A DNA stretch of 39,531 nucleotides, taken from contig DAOUSK010000009.1 in the NCBI GenBank assembly GCA_030627265.1, forward strand, positions 1 through 39,531, given 5' to 3'. How positions within the stretch are numbered: position 1 is the first letter of the stretch; each line of letters opens with the position of its first letter. Shown here one piece after another: positions 27,228 to 35,882 of this stretch. Origin of the DNA: Methylococcaceae bacterium. Lineage in GTDB: Bacteria; Pseudomonadota; Gammaproteobacteria; Methylococcales; Methylomonadaceae. The notes below the pieces were generated by a model that was given only the letters and a program-made list of their open reading frames with translations, was not told the DNA's origin and did not search any database. A program made the position numbers and the translations under genes.

Positions 27228-28364
27228 CTATGGACAGTTAATCACAAGACATGAGACATCGTCCTGTTCTTGTTTTGGGTCAATAAACTGTGCAACGAGA
27301 TGTTTAATTCCATGAATGCGATTTTGTGGCTTGGTATTTAATAAACCCTCCATAAAAGCATCGTCGCCCAAAAGCTCTCCTTCCTGGTTAACCACGTCGG
27401 TTACGCCATCAGAACATAAAAACAATTCACTTTCTTCTGTCCAATGCCAAAGCTCCGTGCTTGCATCAAAAAATTTTTTATTTAAAACCCCACAAGAAAC
27501 ATGTTGTGAAATAAAGCTGTGAATAACTTTATTACTCTTATTTAAAACAGGGAGCGGAGGTAAGCCACCATTCCAAATTTCTATTGACTGCTTTTCAGTG
27601 TCAATCATGCCAACGGCTAATGCAACAAAATGCCCTAAAGGAAGGTCTTGCTTGAGCCGAGTATTAATTTTTTTAACAATAGCAGAAATAGAGACACCCT
27701 CTTTTACCCTCTCTTGAAATAATTGGCTGACAATAATAGTCGGTAGTGCCGCAGACAAGCCGTGCCCGGTTGAATCTGCCAATATAAAATAAAGCTGCGA
27801 GTCAGAAACTCGTTTAGCTGAAATTAAATCGCCACTAAAACGCCTTGAAGGCTTTATCCAGTAATCTAACTGTGGATCTTGTAAGTGACTTTGAGCAATT
27901 AGTTTTTCAAAAACCGCCATAGAAAAATCAAGTTCCCGCTCATTTTCATTATGGTATTCCTGCAATCTCTGTTTATTCTCTAACAAGCCTGCTTGCAATA
28001 AAGTCACACGCTGCGCAGCATCTATTTTGGCTTTTAAGATGATGGCATTAAATGGTTTACCAATATAATCATTTGCTCCCAGATTTAAACCTTTTACAAC
28101 ACTCGCCTCATCTGACAACGCACTAATAACAATAATTTGTACATTTTTTTCTGTTTTAATTTCACGTATTTTTTGAATTGCCTCCGCCCCATCCATAACC
28201 GGCATCATCATATCCATTAAAATTAAATCAGGGCTGTCTTGCCGAAAAACATTAACGGCTTCTAAACCATTTTCTGCAAATAAAAGTTCCGAGTCTGTTT
28301 TTGCTAGTATTTTTTTTAATAAAAGGCGGTTTACTTTTTGGTCATCAACAATCAATATTTTCAT
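27228..28364 (-). CDS. Response regulator with PP2C-type (SpoIIE/RsbU) phosphatase domain
   Basis: A protein of 378 residues. The receiver domain has IVDDQK, phosphoacceptor Asp51 in LMDMMMPVMDG and Lys102 in IGKPF. A coiled linker precedes a SpoIIE-like phosphatase domain with FSGDLISA, ILADSTGHGLSAAL, IWNGGLPP and FLCSDGVTDVVNQEGE, the metal-binding acidic positions being present. Such proteins dephosphorylate anti-sigma-factor antagonists in partner-switching systems, but no antagonist or anti-sigma kinase gene is in the window. It is transcribed ahead of the hybrid kinase at 24537, its probable partner. Confidence 0.92.
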   Translation of the reverse strand: MKILIVDDQKVNRLLLKKILAKTDSELLFAENGLEAVNVFRQDSPDLILMDMMMPVMDGAEAIQKIREIKTEKNVQIIVISALSDEASVVKGLNLGANDYIGKPFNAIILKAKIDAAQRVTLLQAGLLENKQRLQEYHNENERELDFSMAVFEKLIAQSHLQDPQLDYWIKPSRRFSGDLISAKRVSDSQLYFILADSTGHGLSAALPTIIVSQLFQERVKEGVSISAIVKKINTRLKQDLPLGHFVALAVGMIDTEKQSIEIWNGGLPPLPVLNKSNKVIHSFISQHVSCGVLNKKFFDASTELWHWTEESELFLCSDGVTDVVNQEGELLGDDAFMEGLLNTKPQNRIHGIKHLVAQFIDPKQEQDDVSCLVINCP

Positions 28365-28694
28365 TTGTGCCCCGGTAACTCCATTATTAGTAAATAATTA
28401 TTTACTCCTACCTAGCTATTATAATTATTTAACTCATGAATAGACTCTAGTATAGAAGGCTATTCCCATAAGTGTGAGGCATCTCACATTAAATAAAGGG
28501 TGGGGGGCTGATAGAAACTTTAGCTTTATTAATTGTTTTTTCTATCGAACAACTATAAATAACTAGCCATATCTCAGTACATTAACTTGTATCATATTCA
28601 AATTAAACGACTACTTACCTTAATATAGCCATGCTACAATCTGACAATATTTTCTAAAAATATAATTTCAAACCCTTACACGGAGCCTATTGCT
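28365..28694. other. Intergenic stretch with no recognised feature
   Basis: These 330 bp lie between the divergent PP2C gene and the glycine-zipper remnant. They are AT-rich, with a G-rich patch near 28498-28507. No gene, repeat or convincing promoter was found, although the divergent promoters should be here. Confidence 0.4.
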
Positions 28695-28830
28695 ATGAAA
28701 TTGACAACAACAGCAGCAACAACAAACACAAGCTCAACAGCAAGCACAGCAACAACATAGCGCGGCTAAATCAGGATATGACCGTGCTTATTCAGCTTGC
28801 CTTAATGGCCGTGGCTACACTGTAAATTAA
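28695..28830 (+). pseudogene. Remnant of a glycine-zipper protein gene
   Basis: The ATG at 28695 opens a 21-codon frame. From 28705 another frame encodes a Gln-rich run followed by SGYDRAYSACLNGRGYTVN and a stop at 28828-28830. That ending is the usual C-terminus of YMGG-like glycine-zipper envelope proteins, but the glycine-zipper part is missing. The Gln frame has a TGA directly before it and no start. The remains therefore look like a gene after an internal deletion with a frameshift. It lies 27 bp upstream of the DUF4136 lipoprotein gene, a neighbour pairing that fits envelope proteins. Confidence 0.65.
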
Positions 28831-28857
28831 GCTTATTAAATACCCAGGAAATTACCA

Positions 28858-29385
28858 ATGAAAAACCTTAAAACTCTTTTTATCGCTTGCTCTCTGTTAC
28901 TGCTAACGGCTTGTAGCATGGGCAATAAAGATATCAAAATTACAGCAAACCAAGAACCTGGTGTTATTTTCAGTGCCTATAAGTCTTACGATTGGCTAGG
29001 TGCTGCAGGTATCTTAAATGACCCTAATAATACTTGGCAATCACCAGGAATTGATATTTCTGGAGATATTAAATATTTGATTGACCGTGAATTACGCAAG
29101 CGTGATTTATTTAAAACAACAGGGAAACCGGATCTTGCTGTTAGTTTTTTTATCGGTGTTGATATGGATAATCAAGAATTAAAACTAGATGAAGAAACCA
29201 AAATTGAATTGAAAAAAACAACCCCTAAAGCGGGGCTTGTGGTGGTATTAACAGAGGTAGAATCAGGCAAAGTTGTTTGGTTAAGTGTTGCGACAGGTGA
29301 TGTACAAGAACAACGTACTGCTGAACTTGTACGCCAACGTTTAGACTTTACCGTCACTGAAATGTTTAAAAAACTACCTAAATAA
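28858..29385 (+). CDS. DUF4136-family lipoprotein
   Basis: A protein of 175 residues with a lipoprotein signal peptide ending LLLLTAC, so Cys19 is lipidated. The mature part matches the DUF4136 pattern: FSAYKSYDWLG near the N-terminus, IKYLIDRELRKRDL in the middle, PDLAVSFFIGV, and GLVVVLTEVESGKVVWLSVATG toward the end. The function of the family is unknown; an envelope location is clear. The AGGAAAT ribosome-binding site is well placed. It is followed by an outer-membrane protein gene 80 bp downstream. Confidence 0.85.
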   Translation: MKNLKTLFIACSLLLLTACSMGNKDIKITANQEPGVIFSAYKSYDWLGAAGILNDPNNTWQSPGIDISGDIKYLIDRELRKRDLFKTTGKPDLAVSFFIGVDMDNQELKLDEETKIELKKTTPKAGLVVVLTEVESGKVVWLSVATGDVQEQRTAELVRQRLDFTVTEMFKKLPK

Positions 29386-29465
29386 TATCTCTATCTAAAC
29401 TTAAAGTGCTTACTCTAGCTTTAGAGTGGCACTTTAAGCTAACTTGACAACAAACTTACTTCTTT

Positions 29466-30281
29466 ATGCTTAAACAATACTTAATAGCACTCAGTACTCT
29501 CTTTTTATTATTTAATATTCAAACATCACAAGCTGAAAATAATTCAGGTTATTTTCAGCAAACAATGGGCTTAAATTTAGGCTACTTTTTTACCGATATA
29601 GATAGTAATGCCAGATTAAATGGATCACTTCCAGGATCTGAGTTAGATTTTTCAACAGACCTTGGCTTAAACGGTAGGGCGAACACCTTTTTAAGTGAAG
29701 TTTTCTGGCGCATTACACCTAAACACCGCATTGATTTTACTTGGTTTGGTCTCTATCAAAAAGGGCAAAAACTAAGTAATAAAGAATTAATTATTAACGA
29801 TAACATTATTCCTTCTGGCACAGGCTTACAATCGGATTTAAACCACAATCGTTACCAGCTAACTTATACTTATAACTTATTTCAAGGAAGCAACTATGAA
29901 ACAGGGCCTTCTCTTGGCATTTACACTTTCAGCCTCAATTCAAGTATTAGCTCAATTGTAGCCAATACAGTTAAGCAAACATACTCATCAACCAACCTTA
30001 CCATTCCTTTACCCACAATAGGTTGGCGTGGTAGTTATGGTGTGACTGATAGCATTACTTTACACAGCCGTTTTAATTTTATGATTGTTTCTATTGATAG
30101 CTGGAAGGGCGATTTATACGACTTCCAACTTTCTGCTGAATACAATTTCTGGAAATATATGGGAATTGGCCTTGCTTATAACTTATCTTTTTTAGAAGTA
30201 AACAATACCAAAGAAACAGGCGCTTTCCAATATAACTACGATTTCCAAGGTGTGCAAACTTACATAAAATTTGCGTTTTAA
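29466..30281 (+). CDS. Outer membrane beta-barrel protein
   Basis: A protein of 271 residues with a Sec signal peptide cleaved after about Ala23 (QTSQA). The mature part has alternating aromatic/hydrophobic strands and ends in VQTYIKFAF, with the C-terminal Phe typical of Bam substrates. Strand-rich segments such as HRIDFTWFGLYQKG and HNRYQLTYTYNLF suggest a small barrel of about eight to twelve strands. No known porin family was recognised. Confidence 0.8.
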   Translation: MLKQYLIALSTLFLLFNIQTSQAENNSGYFQQTMGLNLGYFFTDIDSNARLNGSLPGSELDFSTDLGLNGRANTFLSEVFWRITPKHRIDFTWFGLYQKGQKLSNKELIINDNIIPSGTGLQSDLNHNRYQLTYTYNLFQGSNYETGPSLGIYTFSLNSSISSIVANTVKQTYSSTNLTIPLPTIGWRGSYGVTDSITLHSRFNFMIVSIDSWKGDLYDFQLSAEYNFWKYMGIGLAYNLSFLEVNNTKETGAFQYNYDFQGVQTYIKFAF

Positions 30282-30344
30282 GGACTTTATAGCAATCCCA
30301 ATAAATATAAGCTGTTATAAGGTCCTCCGATAATACACTCTGAT

Positions 30345-30430
30345 GTAAGATGGGCAGAACGTAATATCGGTTTTTTAGGTGTGCAGTGAAACCCATCAAC
30401 CCCACGTATAAAGTGATGGGGTTCGCAAAA
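30345..30430. repeat. Palindromic MITE-like repeat, family A, copy 3 (truncated)
   Basis: The stretch from gtaagatgggcagaacgtaa through cagtgaaacccatcaa to gtgatggggttcgcaaaa follows the inverted family A element at 766-869 closely, but lacks its final arm. It lies in the 307-bp gap (30282-30588) between the barrel protein and GGDEF-EAL genes. The rest of the gap holds nothing recognised. Confidence 0.75.
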
Positions 30431-30588
30431 CCTGACACCAAGATGTAAATAATCATGTTCCGAGGTTTAAGTGCTTATATATTGGGATTGGTATTACTTT
30501 TATTAGGCCACTACAACCATTGGAATAACGAGGGGGATTAAGTCGTGCGTAAGATCAGTTATTAGATTTTCAAGCAAGCTGATTAATT

Positions 30589-32400
30589 TCAACCACTCGA
30601 TTCTATTAATTGAGATAATGAAATTGCATCATCAGCTAGCAAATTAACCTCAGGCTTGCCAAATAAATAACCCTGGCCTAAACCAATCCCTAGCTCTTTT
30701 AATTTTACGACGACTTCAGGCGTTTCTACAAACTCTGCAATGGTTTTTTTGCCTAAGTTTTTACCAATTTCAGCCATTGATTTAACTAATACTTGATCTA
30801 TGTCGTCAGTTAATAAATTCTGAATAAATTGGCCATCAATTTTCACATAATCAACAGGGAATGATTTCAAATAGTTAAAAGAACAAAAGCCCGCGCCAAA
30901 ATCATCTAAAGCAAACTTGCAGCCTAAAGCACGAATATCTTCTATTAATTGTCGTGTCTGCTCAAAATTTTCAATCGCGGCTGTTTCTGTAATTTCAAAG
31001 ATAATCCGCTCCGCAGCAAGCTGTGTTTTTTCAAGCTGCTGCTTTAATAAAGGTAACAAAGAATCATCTTGGAATGCCACACTCGACAAATTGATGGCAA
31101 ATGAAATGTTTGGTTTATCTTGCAGCCCAGCCAGTGTGTTAATCGCATTAACAACTACCCAGCGATCAATGCCATGAATCAAGCCCATTCGCTCCGAAAC
31201 AGGAATAAAATCACCCGGGTAAATGATTTTCTTATCTTCACCCCGCATTCTAAGCAACACTTCATAATGTGAAACGGAGCCATCTAATAAATCAACCACC
31301 GGCTGAAATACTAAGAAAAAACGATTCTCTATTAATGCATGCTTAATAATAGGAATCCAATGCAAATCATTATTTCGTTCTTGTACCTTGGTATCTTTTT
31401 TATTGTAGACCCAAACTAAATTACGCCCATGCTCTTTAGCCATATTACAGGCTTGCTTTGCCTTAGCAATCATATTACTAGGGTGCCAAGACTCATCCGC
31501 ATCTCTTAGCAGAAAAATACCGATAGAAGCAGAAATACTATAACTATCTTTTTCTAAAACAAAATCAAGCGCCTCTAATTTATTTTTGATTGCAGCTGCT
31601 AAGGACCTAACTTCTTCTAAAGGCTTGTTCTCTATAAAAAGGCCAAACTCATCCGATCCTATACGTGCAAATAAATCATTTTTATCGAGTAACGTCCTAA
31701 CCGTATTAACAATTTCCACGAGTAATGAATCCCCCGCATCAAAGCCTTCAATCTCATTGATAATGCTAAAGCGATCCATATCAATGAATAATAAAGCGCT
31801 ATCCTGTTGATATATTTTGCCTTTCTCAAAAATTGACCTTAGTTTTTTCTCAAAATTACTGCGATTAAAAACGCCTGTTAACTCATCATGAATCACTAAG
31901 TACTGTAACTTAGCATCCAACAATTTTCTTTCTGATAACTCATTAATTAAGCGCTGCTTTTGCTCGTGCCTTAAAAGGCGCTCCTCTTTCATGCCTAGCT
32001 GTAATTTAACAACACTTAACAGCTCGGGGTAGTTAACAGGGATCGGTAAAGAATGAATCAATGATCTAGGGTTTTGTTCCTTAAGCTGCTTAATAGAGTA
32101 TATTTCATCATTTGATAAAACAACAAAAGGAATTAATACCCCTTCATCAAGGCTAGAAAGTGCTGCACACATATCGCTGAGTTGCGTGCCTGCCAGCGCT
32201 TCATTAATGATAATTAAGCCTAATTGCTCTTTAGCATTATAAAAAAGCCGTAAGGTTTGGTAAATCTCTGCAACAGATTGCACAATCTGCACCGAAGAGA
32301 ATTTATTATCATTAAGGCATTTTTGAATATCCGTCGCCACTTGCTCGCTATTTTCAGCAATAATAATCAGACTATTGGTCGGCGGTTCATTAATACCCAT
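30589..32400 (-). CDS. Degenerate receiver-GGDEF-EAL protein
   Basis: A protein of 603 residues. Residues 10-135 have a receiver fold, but the phosphoacceptor Asp is replaced (INEALAG, Asn66) and the Lys is Leu118, so it is unlikely to be phosphorylated. The GGDEF domain carries GSDEF at 248-252 and lacks the inhibitory Arg (DKND). The EAL domain looks active: EVLLR from 380, NLSS, FEITE, ALDDFGAGF with Asp499-Asp500, VKIDGQF, AEFVET and GQGYLFGKP. Cyclic di-GMP hydrolysis is the probable output, with the GGDEF part possibly regulatory. The gene is divergent from the HDOD gene across 130 bp. Confidence 0.9.
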   Translation of the reverse strand: MGINEPPTNSLIIIAENSEQVATDIQKCLNDNKFSSVQIVQSVAEIYQTLRLFYNAKEQLGLIIINEALAGTQLSDMCAALSSLDEGVLIPFVVLSNDEIYSIKQLKEQNPRSLIHSLPIPVNYPELLSVVKLQLGMKEERLLRHEQKQRLINELSERKLLDAKLQYLVIHDELTGVFNRSNFEKKLRSIFEKGKIYQQDSALLFIDMDRFSIINEIEGFDAGDSLLVEIVNTVRTLLDKNDLFARIGSDEFGLFIENKPLEEVRSLAAAIKNKLEALDFVLEKDSYSISASIGIFLLRDADESWHPSNMIAKAKQACNMAKEHGRNLVWVYNKKDTKVQERNNDLHWIPIIKHALIENRFFLVFQPVVDLLDGSVSHYEVLLRMRGEDKKIIYPGDFIPVSERMGLIHGIDRWVVVNAINTLAGLQDKPNISFAINLSSVAFQDDSLLPLLKQQLEKTQLAAERIIFEITETAAIENFEQTRQLIEDIRALGCKFALDDFGAGFCSFNYLKSFPVDYVKIDGQFIQNLLTDDIDQVLVKSMAEIGKNLGKKTIAEFVETPEVVVKLKELGIGLGQGYLFGKPEVNLLADDAISLSQLIESSG

Positions 32401-32530
32401 TTACACTCATCTCTTAATTTGATTTTCTTAACAATTCACTAAAATTAACTTAAGAAAGCAGTTTAACTTTTAATGTTAACGCTTTATACTTCTGAGCAAT
32501 TATATTCTTTTTTTCATATTTTTCTAGTTT

Positions 32531-33367
32531 ATGAGCCAAACATTACAAGATAAATTCTCTGCAGCTGATTTAATAAATGGTGACCTCCAACTTGCAGCGG
32601 CACCTAATATTTATTTTGCACTAAAAAACATCGCTGCTGACCCCACTAAATCACTCGCTGATGCAGCCTTTATTATTGAAAAAGATGTTGCTCTTTCATT
32701 AAAACTACTACAAATCGTTAATAGTGCTTTTTATGGGCTGCCGGCAAAAATTAGTTCCATTAGCCAGGCCATGTCTTTAATTGGACTACAAGAGTTGCAA
32801 AATATCATTCTCAGCACTGCCGTTATGGATAAGTTTTCCGACTTACCTGGTGGCATTATTTCTATGTATGCTTTCTGGGAAAAAAGTATACGCTGCGCGC
32901 TGCTTGCAAGAGAAATAGATGCTCACTTAGGAAAAGAATACTCTGAATTTGCTTTTGTGTGTGGCCTTTTGCATCATATCGGTGAGCTAATTTTTTGCTT
33001 GCGTATTCCCGAATTAACGCGGGATATTGTGTTGCAAGCACAAGCAACAGACAGCGATAAAATACAAATTGAAGAGTCAGTTGTCGGCTTTAACCATTTT
33101 ATCGCCGGCGCAGAATTGACCCAACGCTGGAAACTACCTAATTTAATTACCGATAGCATCAGATTACAGACTAGCAATAATACCGAAGAAGAGCAGCACT
33201 ATAAAGTAGCTTGCATCATTCAGCTTGCTGATTTTTATGCTAAAAAAGAGGCTAGTTTCGATTCTTCTATCAATAACTTAGACATTCCGGAAGCGGAAGT
33301 TAATCGTATCATCCAAACAGCAGATGAAAAATTTGCAGAAATTTTTAAGTTGTTTTATGCAGGCTAA
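32531..33367 (+). CDS. HDOD-domain protein
   Basis: A protein of 278 residues filled by one HDOD domain. The signature IVNSAFYGLPAKISSISQAMSLIGLQEL is at about 62-89, and GLLHHIGELI at 145-154 has HH in the place of a catalytic HD pair. HDOD domains lack hydrolase activity and act as signalling or scaffold modules in motility and biofilm control. It has no attached receiver or kinase domain. It sits between a cyclic di-GMP phosphodiesterase and a phosphorelay operon. Confidence 0.88.
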   Translation: MSQTLQDKFSAADLINGDLQLAAAPNIYFALKNIAADPTKSLADAAFIIEKDVALSLKLLQIVNSAFYGLPAKISSISQAMSLIGLQELQNIILSTAVMDKFSDLPGGIISMYAFWEKSIRCALLAREIDAHLGKEYSEFAFVCGLLHHIGELIFCLRIPELTRDIVLQAQATDSDKIQIEESVVGFNHFIAGAELTQRWKLPNLITDSIRLQTSNNTEEEQHYKVACIIQLADFYAKKEASFDSSINNLDIPEAEVNRIIQTADEKFAEIFKLFYAG

Positions 33368-33749
33368 TGTAAGTTAAAGGCTTAACTCAGCTAGGTGAAA
33401 ATTCACTAGCAATAAGTTATGCCTACACCCTTTATCAAAAGATTAAGCTTTTCCTGCTTAATTTCCACATATCAACCTACCCGTCTAATTAATTGCTAAA
33501 TAAGAACTTCATCAATTAAATCATCAAAGAAACAGCACTTATCCAAACACTAAAGTGTGAACCAACTCCAAATTTTCAAGTATGGATGAAAACATCACTC
33601 TACTCTATCAAGCCTTAATTTGTTATCAACCCAGTGAATGCTCTCCCCCTTTAAAGCATTGATTAATAAAACTTAAATATTAAAATAATTCTTAACGATT
33701 CCCTAACTAAGAATATGTGTAAATCATAATAATACAAGGTAGATAGTCG
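33368..33749. other. Intergenic stretch with no recognised gene
   Basis: The 511-bp gap before the next kinase gene (33368-33878) contains only very short frames, such as one of 26 codons from 33583. No known family or RNA was recognised. The promoter candidate at its right end is listed separately. Confidence 0.45.
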
Positions 33750-33790
33750 TTGACCTGCTTAGTCATTACCCTTAATATGAATAGGTAATG
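33750..33790 (+). promoter_or_regulatory. Candidate promoter with overlapping inverted repeat
   Basis: TTGACC (33750-33755), a 17-bp spacer and TAATAT (33773-33778) resemble a sigma70 promoter. A perfect inverted repeat, cattacc (33764-33770) and ggtaatg (33784-33790), brackets the -10 box and could be an operator. It lies about 100 bp upstream of the phosphorelay operon. Confidence 0.35.
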
Positions 33791-33878
33791 GCTGTCTTAA
33801 ATAGTCATGAAATAATAATAAAATCATGAATGTAAGCATAAAAAAATCATATCGCAGGCATCACTCCCTTCTTTACTA

Positions 33879-35882
33879 ATGACTGCCAGTTTCTTATTTA
33901 CCGGTATCATTTTACTGTTTGACTGGAAAAATCAAAATTGGTTAGAAAGTATTTTATTACTATTCATCGTCGCTATTTTTCTATTCTATAGGAAACAATC
34001 TTTAGCTAATGAAAACCACCTCCACGCTTTATTAGATAATGTCTCTGATGCCATTATTACCATTGATGCTAAAGGATCGATTCTATCGGTTAATAATGCC
34101 GTTGAACATATGTTTGGCTATCATCTATCTGAGCTACTAAACAACAATATTAAAAAACTGATGTCCGCTCCTTATAAGGAGCTACATGATAGCTATCTGA
34201 GCAATTATCAAAAAACAGGGCAAAAACATATTATTGGCAAAACTAGAGAGGTTGATGCATTAAGACGAAATGGTGAGATATTTGAAGTTGAGCTGTGGGT
34301 ACACGAATTAAATTATAAGGGTAGTGTTCAGTTTATGGGGGTTATTCGTGACATATCTGAGCGAAAACATGTCGATAAAATTAAAACTGAATTTATCTCT
34401 ACTGTTAGCCATGAACTAAGAACGCCACTTACCTCTATTAGAGGCTCACTTGGCATGCTAAAAAGTGGTGTACTAGGTAAAGTACCCGAAAAAGCTGACC
34501 GGATGATTGAGTTAGCACACAATAATACTGAACGACTCATCAATTTAGTGAACGACATTCTTGATGTAGAAAAAATTCAAGCTGGAAAAATAGAATTAAA
34601 GCTGGAAAGTATTAATATTACCGATTTAGTTAAACAGAGCATGGCATCTAACGATGCCTACGCAGCCAGCTGTCAAGTATCTCTACAATTAGAAGAAAAC
34701 ACAGCTAATTTTCAGGTTTATGCTGATAATCAACGGCTACAACAAGTCATGGCTAACCTAATTTCTAATGCGGCCAAATTTTCACCTGAAAATGCTTTAG
34801 TCTCTATTAGTATTAAAAAAGAAAATGAATTAGTTCGCGTCTCAGTCTCTGATCATGGCACCGGCATACCCGAAGAGTACCGCAATAAAATATTTCAAAA
34901 ATTTTCTCAAGTTGATAGTACTGATACTCGACAAAAAGGGGGAACGGGGCTAGGTTTAAATATTACCAAAGCAATCATTGACCACCACGGTGGCCATATT
35001 GACTACAGCTCGGAAGAAGGCAAAGGTAGCACTTTCTTTTTTGAATTACCGGAATATCATGTTCCTAATTTAAAACCGACTCAAGAACCACTCCCCTCCG
35101 CTGCTGGCATAGTGACAACGATTGGAAAAAAAGTTAAAAGCCATGGCCACATTTTGGTTCTAGAAGATGAAAAGGATATTGCCACTTTATTATCACTATT
35201 ACTAGAACAGCAAAATTTTAAAGTCACGACCTGTAGCAATTCTAACGATGCAAAACAGCTATTAGAAGAAAATCAATTCGATGCAATCACTGTCGACATC
35301 CGTTTACCCGAGCAGGATGGGCTCTCTTTTGTTAAAGAAGTTAGGTCTAAAGAAACGGGTAAGTGTATTCCCATCATTATTATTTCTGCTGAAGCAGAAC
35401 TTAATAAAAACAAGACACCTTCTGCTTTAAGAATTATTGACTGGATTGATAAACCCATTAATACCGAGCATTTAAATAAGGCCTTACAACAAGCCATAAC
35501 AAAGTCACCTAACCACCAAACTACAATCCTGCATATTGAAGATAATAGTGACTTAATTGAAATGATGTCTGGCTTGTTAGCTAACAAGGCTGTAGTCATT
35601 CATGCAGAGAGCGTTCAATCTGCTAAAGAAAAAATAGCATCAGAAACGTTTGACCTGATCATTCTGGATATTGGATTGCCTGATGGAAGCGGGCTCGATC
35701 TTATCCCTTTAATTAATGAAAAAAAACCATTAGTGCCCATTATTATTTTTTCTGCTCAAGTAGTAGAGGCAGACATTATCAACCAAGTTGACGCCGCCCT
35801 CGTTAAATCAAAGATCAGCAATGAAGAGCTTGTTGATGTCATTAAAAAACTCACTCTTTCCTCAGGAAATAATAATGTCTAA
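33879..35882 (+). CDS. Hybrid histidine kinase with FixL-like PAS and two receivers
   Basis: A protein of 667 residues. Two membrane helices (about 3-14 and 21-37) lead to a PAS domain with FixL-like His103 (LHDSYL) and Arg123 (IIGKTREV), 20 residues apart. HisKA has His178 (STVSHELRTPLTSIRGS), and the ATPase domain has NLISNAAKFS, DHGTGIP and GTGLGL. Receivers with Asp473 and Asp597 end the protein. The chosen ATG gives an unusually short first helix. A 17-codon frame from 33826 with a basic start (KKSYRRHH) overlaps it and would join in frame if the T-run 33872-33874 had one more T. Heme binding is an inference. The stop overlaps the next gene start. Confidence 0.9.
   Translation: MTASFLFTGIILLFDWKNQNWLESILLLFIVAIFLFYRKQSLANENHLHALLDNVSDAIITIDAKGSILSVNNAVEHMFGYHLSELLNNNIKKLMSAPYKELHDSYLSNYQKTGQKHIIGKTREVDALRRNGEIFEVELWVHELNYKGSVQFMGVIRDISERKHVDKIKTEFISTVSHELRTPLTSIRGSLGMLKSGVLGKVPEKADRMIELAHNNTERLINLVNDILDVEKIQAGKIELKLESINITDLVKQSMASNDAYAASCQVSLQLEENTANFQVYADNQRLQQVMANLISNAAKFSPENALVSISIKKENELVRVSVSDHGTGIPEEYRNKIFQKFSQVDSTDTRQKGGTGLGLNITKAIIDHHGGHIDYSSEEGKGSTFFFELPEYHVPNLKPTQEPLPSAAGIVTTIGKKVKSHGHILVLEDEKDIATLLSLLLEQQNFKVTTCSNSNDAKQLLEENQFDAITVDIRLPEQDGLSFVKEVRSKETGKCIPIIIISAEAELNKNKTPSALRIIDWIDKPINTEHLNKALQQAITKSPNHQTTILHIEDNSDLIEMMSGLLANKAVVIHAESVQSAKEKIASETFDLIILDIGLPDGSGLDLIPLINEKKPLVPIIIFSAQVVEADIINQVDAALVKSKISNEELVDVIKKLTLSSGNNNV

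Noticed and set aside
30091-30456. Minus-strand frame of 121 codons over the end of the barrel protein gene
   Set aside because: It overlaps the barrel gene and runs through the family A repeat, and has no recognisable product.
33583-33663. 26-codon frame in the gap before the kinase operon
   Set aside because: It has no ribosome-binding site, no family likeness and no coding signature beyond chance.
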